This document shows positions 63,066-64,000 of a stretch of DNA of 64,000 bases, piece after piece. Under the pieces are notes generated by a model that did no database searches, had not been told where the DNA came from, and worked only from the letters and a program-made list of their open reading frames with translations. Position 1 is the stretch's first letter, and every line of letters starts with the position of its first letter. The position numbers and the translations under genes are program-made. Source of the stretch: an uncultured Pseudoxanthomonas sp. (lineage in GTDB: Bacteria > Pseudomonadota > Gammaproteobacteria > Xanthomonadales > Xanthomonadaceae); assembly GCA_937975725.1 (NCBI GenBank), contig CALJUL010000042.1, forward strand, positions 1 to 64,000. Reading direction: 5' to 3'.

Positions 63066-64000
63066 AACAAGGCTCCCTGTTCGATCAAGGTCTGTTGCAC
63101 CGCCTGCAGCGGTGCACGACTGCCGGGGGACGACAGCGCGGCGGCCACGCCGGCGGCATGGCCGGTGGCGAAGGCGCAGCCCATCACGCGGACCGAGCCG
63201 AAGGCGGCGTCGTCCGCGCCGATGCTGCTGCCGGCCAGCCAGAGGTTGCCGCCGGCATCGGGCTGGAGGGCGCCGTAGCGCACGTGAAACCAGTCGTCGC
63301 CGGCGATCCAGCGGTACTCGGTGACGCCCGGGCGCGGATGCAGTTCGCCGGGCCAGCCGGAACGGGCGATGCCGTCGGGATGGCGGCGCGCCTCCAGCAG
63401 GTCGTCGAGGACGGCATCCTGCTGCGAGGCGATGCAGTGGGTGGCGCGGATGCCCAGCGCCGGCCCAGTGATGTCCAGTTGCGCGCGCGCGAAGCCGGGC
63501 ACGCAGCGGCGCAGCGAGCGCAGGTAGTCGTGGGCGATCGCGCGCGCCTGCATCTCGGCGCGGGCCAGGCTGGGGCTGCTGCCGTCGGGCAGGTCGACGT
63601 CGACCATCATCGCCCAGCACGCGTCGCTCCACGGCAGCGGCACGAAATAGCCGCCGTTGCTGCGGGCCAGCGACGTGCCGGTGCGCTGCCGGTAGTCCGC
63701 GGCCGCCCTGCGCAGGTCGTCGCGGCCGTACGCGCACGCCGGATCCAGCCCGGACAGCCGCGCGGTCAACGTCGCCGCCTGGCGCCGCGGGCGCATGCGT
63801 TCGGGCCAGGCCAGCGCGGCCAGGTTGGCGTTGCCGGTGGCGTCCACCACGTGCGTCGCGCGCACCTCGAACATGCCTTGCGGGTCCACGCAGTGCAGGC
63901 TGTCGATGCATTCGCCCTGCCCTTCCACCGCCGCCACCCGGCAGTGCAGCAGGGGTTCGACGCCGGCGGCCAGCACCAGGCCGTCGAGCGCGTGCTTGAG
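63062..64000 (-). CDS. FAD-dependent oxidoreductase, N-terminus beyond window
   Basis: The C-terminal 312 residues of a flavoprotein of the FAD_oxidored (PF12831-like) kind. VVDATGNANLAALAWPERM is the family segment after the missing FAD-binding N-terminus, and the C-terminal FAD contact NLWLAGSSIGADDAAFGSVRVMG is present. The reading frame is open to the window edge. It is the first visible gene of the coupled minus-strand operon. Confidence 0.82.
   Translation of the reverse strand, partial: LKHALDGLVLAAGVEPLLHCRVAAVEGQGECIDSLHCVDPQGMFEVRATHVVDATGNANLAALAWPERMRPRRQAATLTARLSGLDPACAYGRDDLRRAAADYRQRTGTSLARSNGGYFVPLPWSDACWAMMVDVDLPDGSSPSLARAEMQARAIAHDYLRSLRRCVPGFARAQLDITGPALGIRATHCIASQQDAVLDDLLEARRHPDGIARSGWPGELHPRPGVTEYRWIAGDDWFHVRYGALQPDAGGNLWLAGSSIGADDAAFGSVRVMGCAFATGHAAGVAAALSSPGSRAPLQAVQQTLIEQGALL

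Overview
The window is chromosomal DNA of a high-GC gammaproteobacterium, most likely a member of the Lysobacteraceae/Xanthomonadaceae (Pseudoxanthomonas, Lysobacter or a near relative). The evidence is gene order and protein style: mucD-rseA-rpoE, pilZ-holB-tmk-mltG-pabB, the fab cluster ending in rpmF-yceD, and recR-ybaB-dnaX. This is inference from synteny, not a species call.

Region 1 (48-30401) is core housekeeping sequence. It holds the sigma-E envelope stress operon with a sigma-E-type promoter upstream of rpoE, a fused fatty-oxidation enzyme, a TPR lipoprotein, and the PilZ/replication/peptidoglycan/folate genes. Next come the type II fatty acid synthesis genes (fabF, acpP, fabG, fabD, fabH), a glycosyltransferase, a MoxR/DUF58/transglutaminase operon, and HIT, recR, ybaB and dnaX. 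Palindromic intergenic repeats lie at 5543-5610 and 12147-12170.

Region 2 (30628-50029) is a 19.4 kb integrated mobilizable element in the 3' end of a tRNA-Ser(GGA) gene. A 14-bp direct repeat marks both junctions. The first integrase gene is broken by one in-frame TAA that separates the catalytic core from the nucleophilic tyrosine. A second, intact integrase lies inside the element. The element carries a MobA/MobL relaxase, a small MobC-like gene and an oriT-like inverted repeat with a nic-like sequence, but no conjugation pore. Its cargo looks like a defence island: a two-gene Lamassu-like system (Cap4/DUF4297 nuclease plus Rad50-like ATPase) behind an Xre regulator; a tightly coupled cassette of Nmad2-like protein, Xre-ImmA/IrrE protease and PIN nuclease; a convergent protein with a tandemly duplicated zinc-ribbon unit; an uncharacterised pair at 45901-47568; an H-NS-like silencer; and, beside attR, a two-gene unit whose second protein has a PD-(D/E)XK-type nuclease signature. 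Base composition drops visibly here compared with the flanks.

Region 3 (50216-64000) is read entirely from the minus strand as one or two long, translationally coupled operons. The downstream part is a protocatechuate 4,5-cleavage (meta) pathway: ligJ, ligK, a DUF1932 reductase, ligI, ligA, ligB, ligC and a PLP enzyme. It would convert protocatechuate to pyruvate and oxaloacetate. The upstream part encodes an FAD oxidoreductase (cut by the window edge), an EntA-like SDR, an MmgE/PrpD protein, an isochorismatase-type hydrolase, a shikimate-dehydrogenase-like enzyme and an exported M19 dipeptidase. A possible 46-codon Cys-rich gene is joined by 4-nt overlaps on both sides to the dipeptidase gene and to a gene for a ModA-like binding protein lacking a signal peptide. 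The substrate of this upstream set is not apparent.
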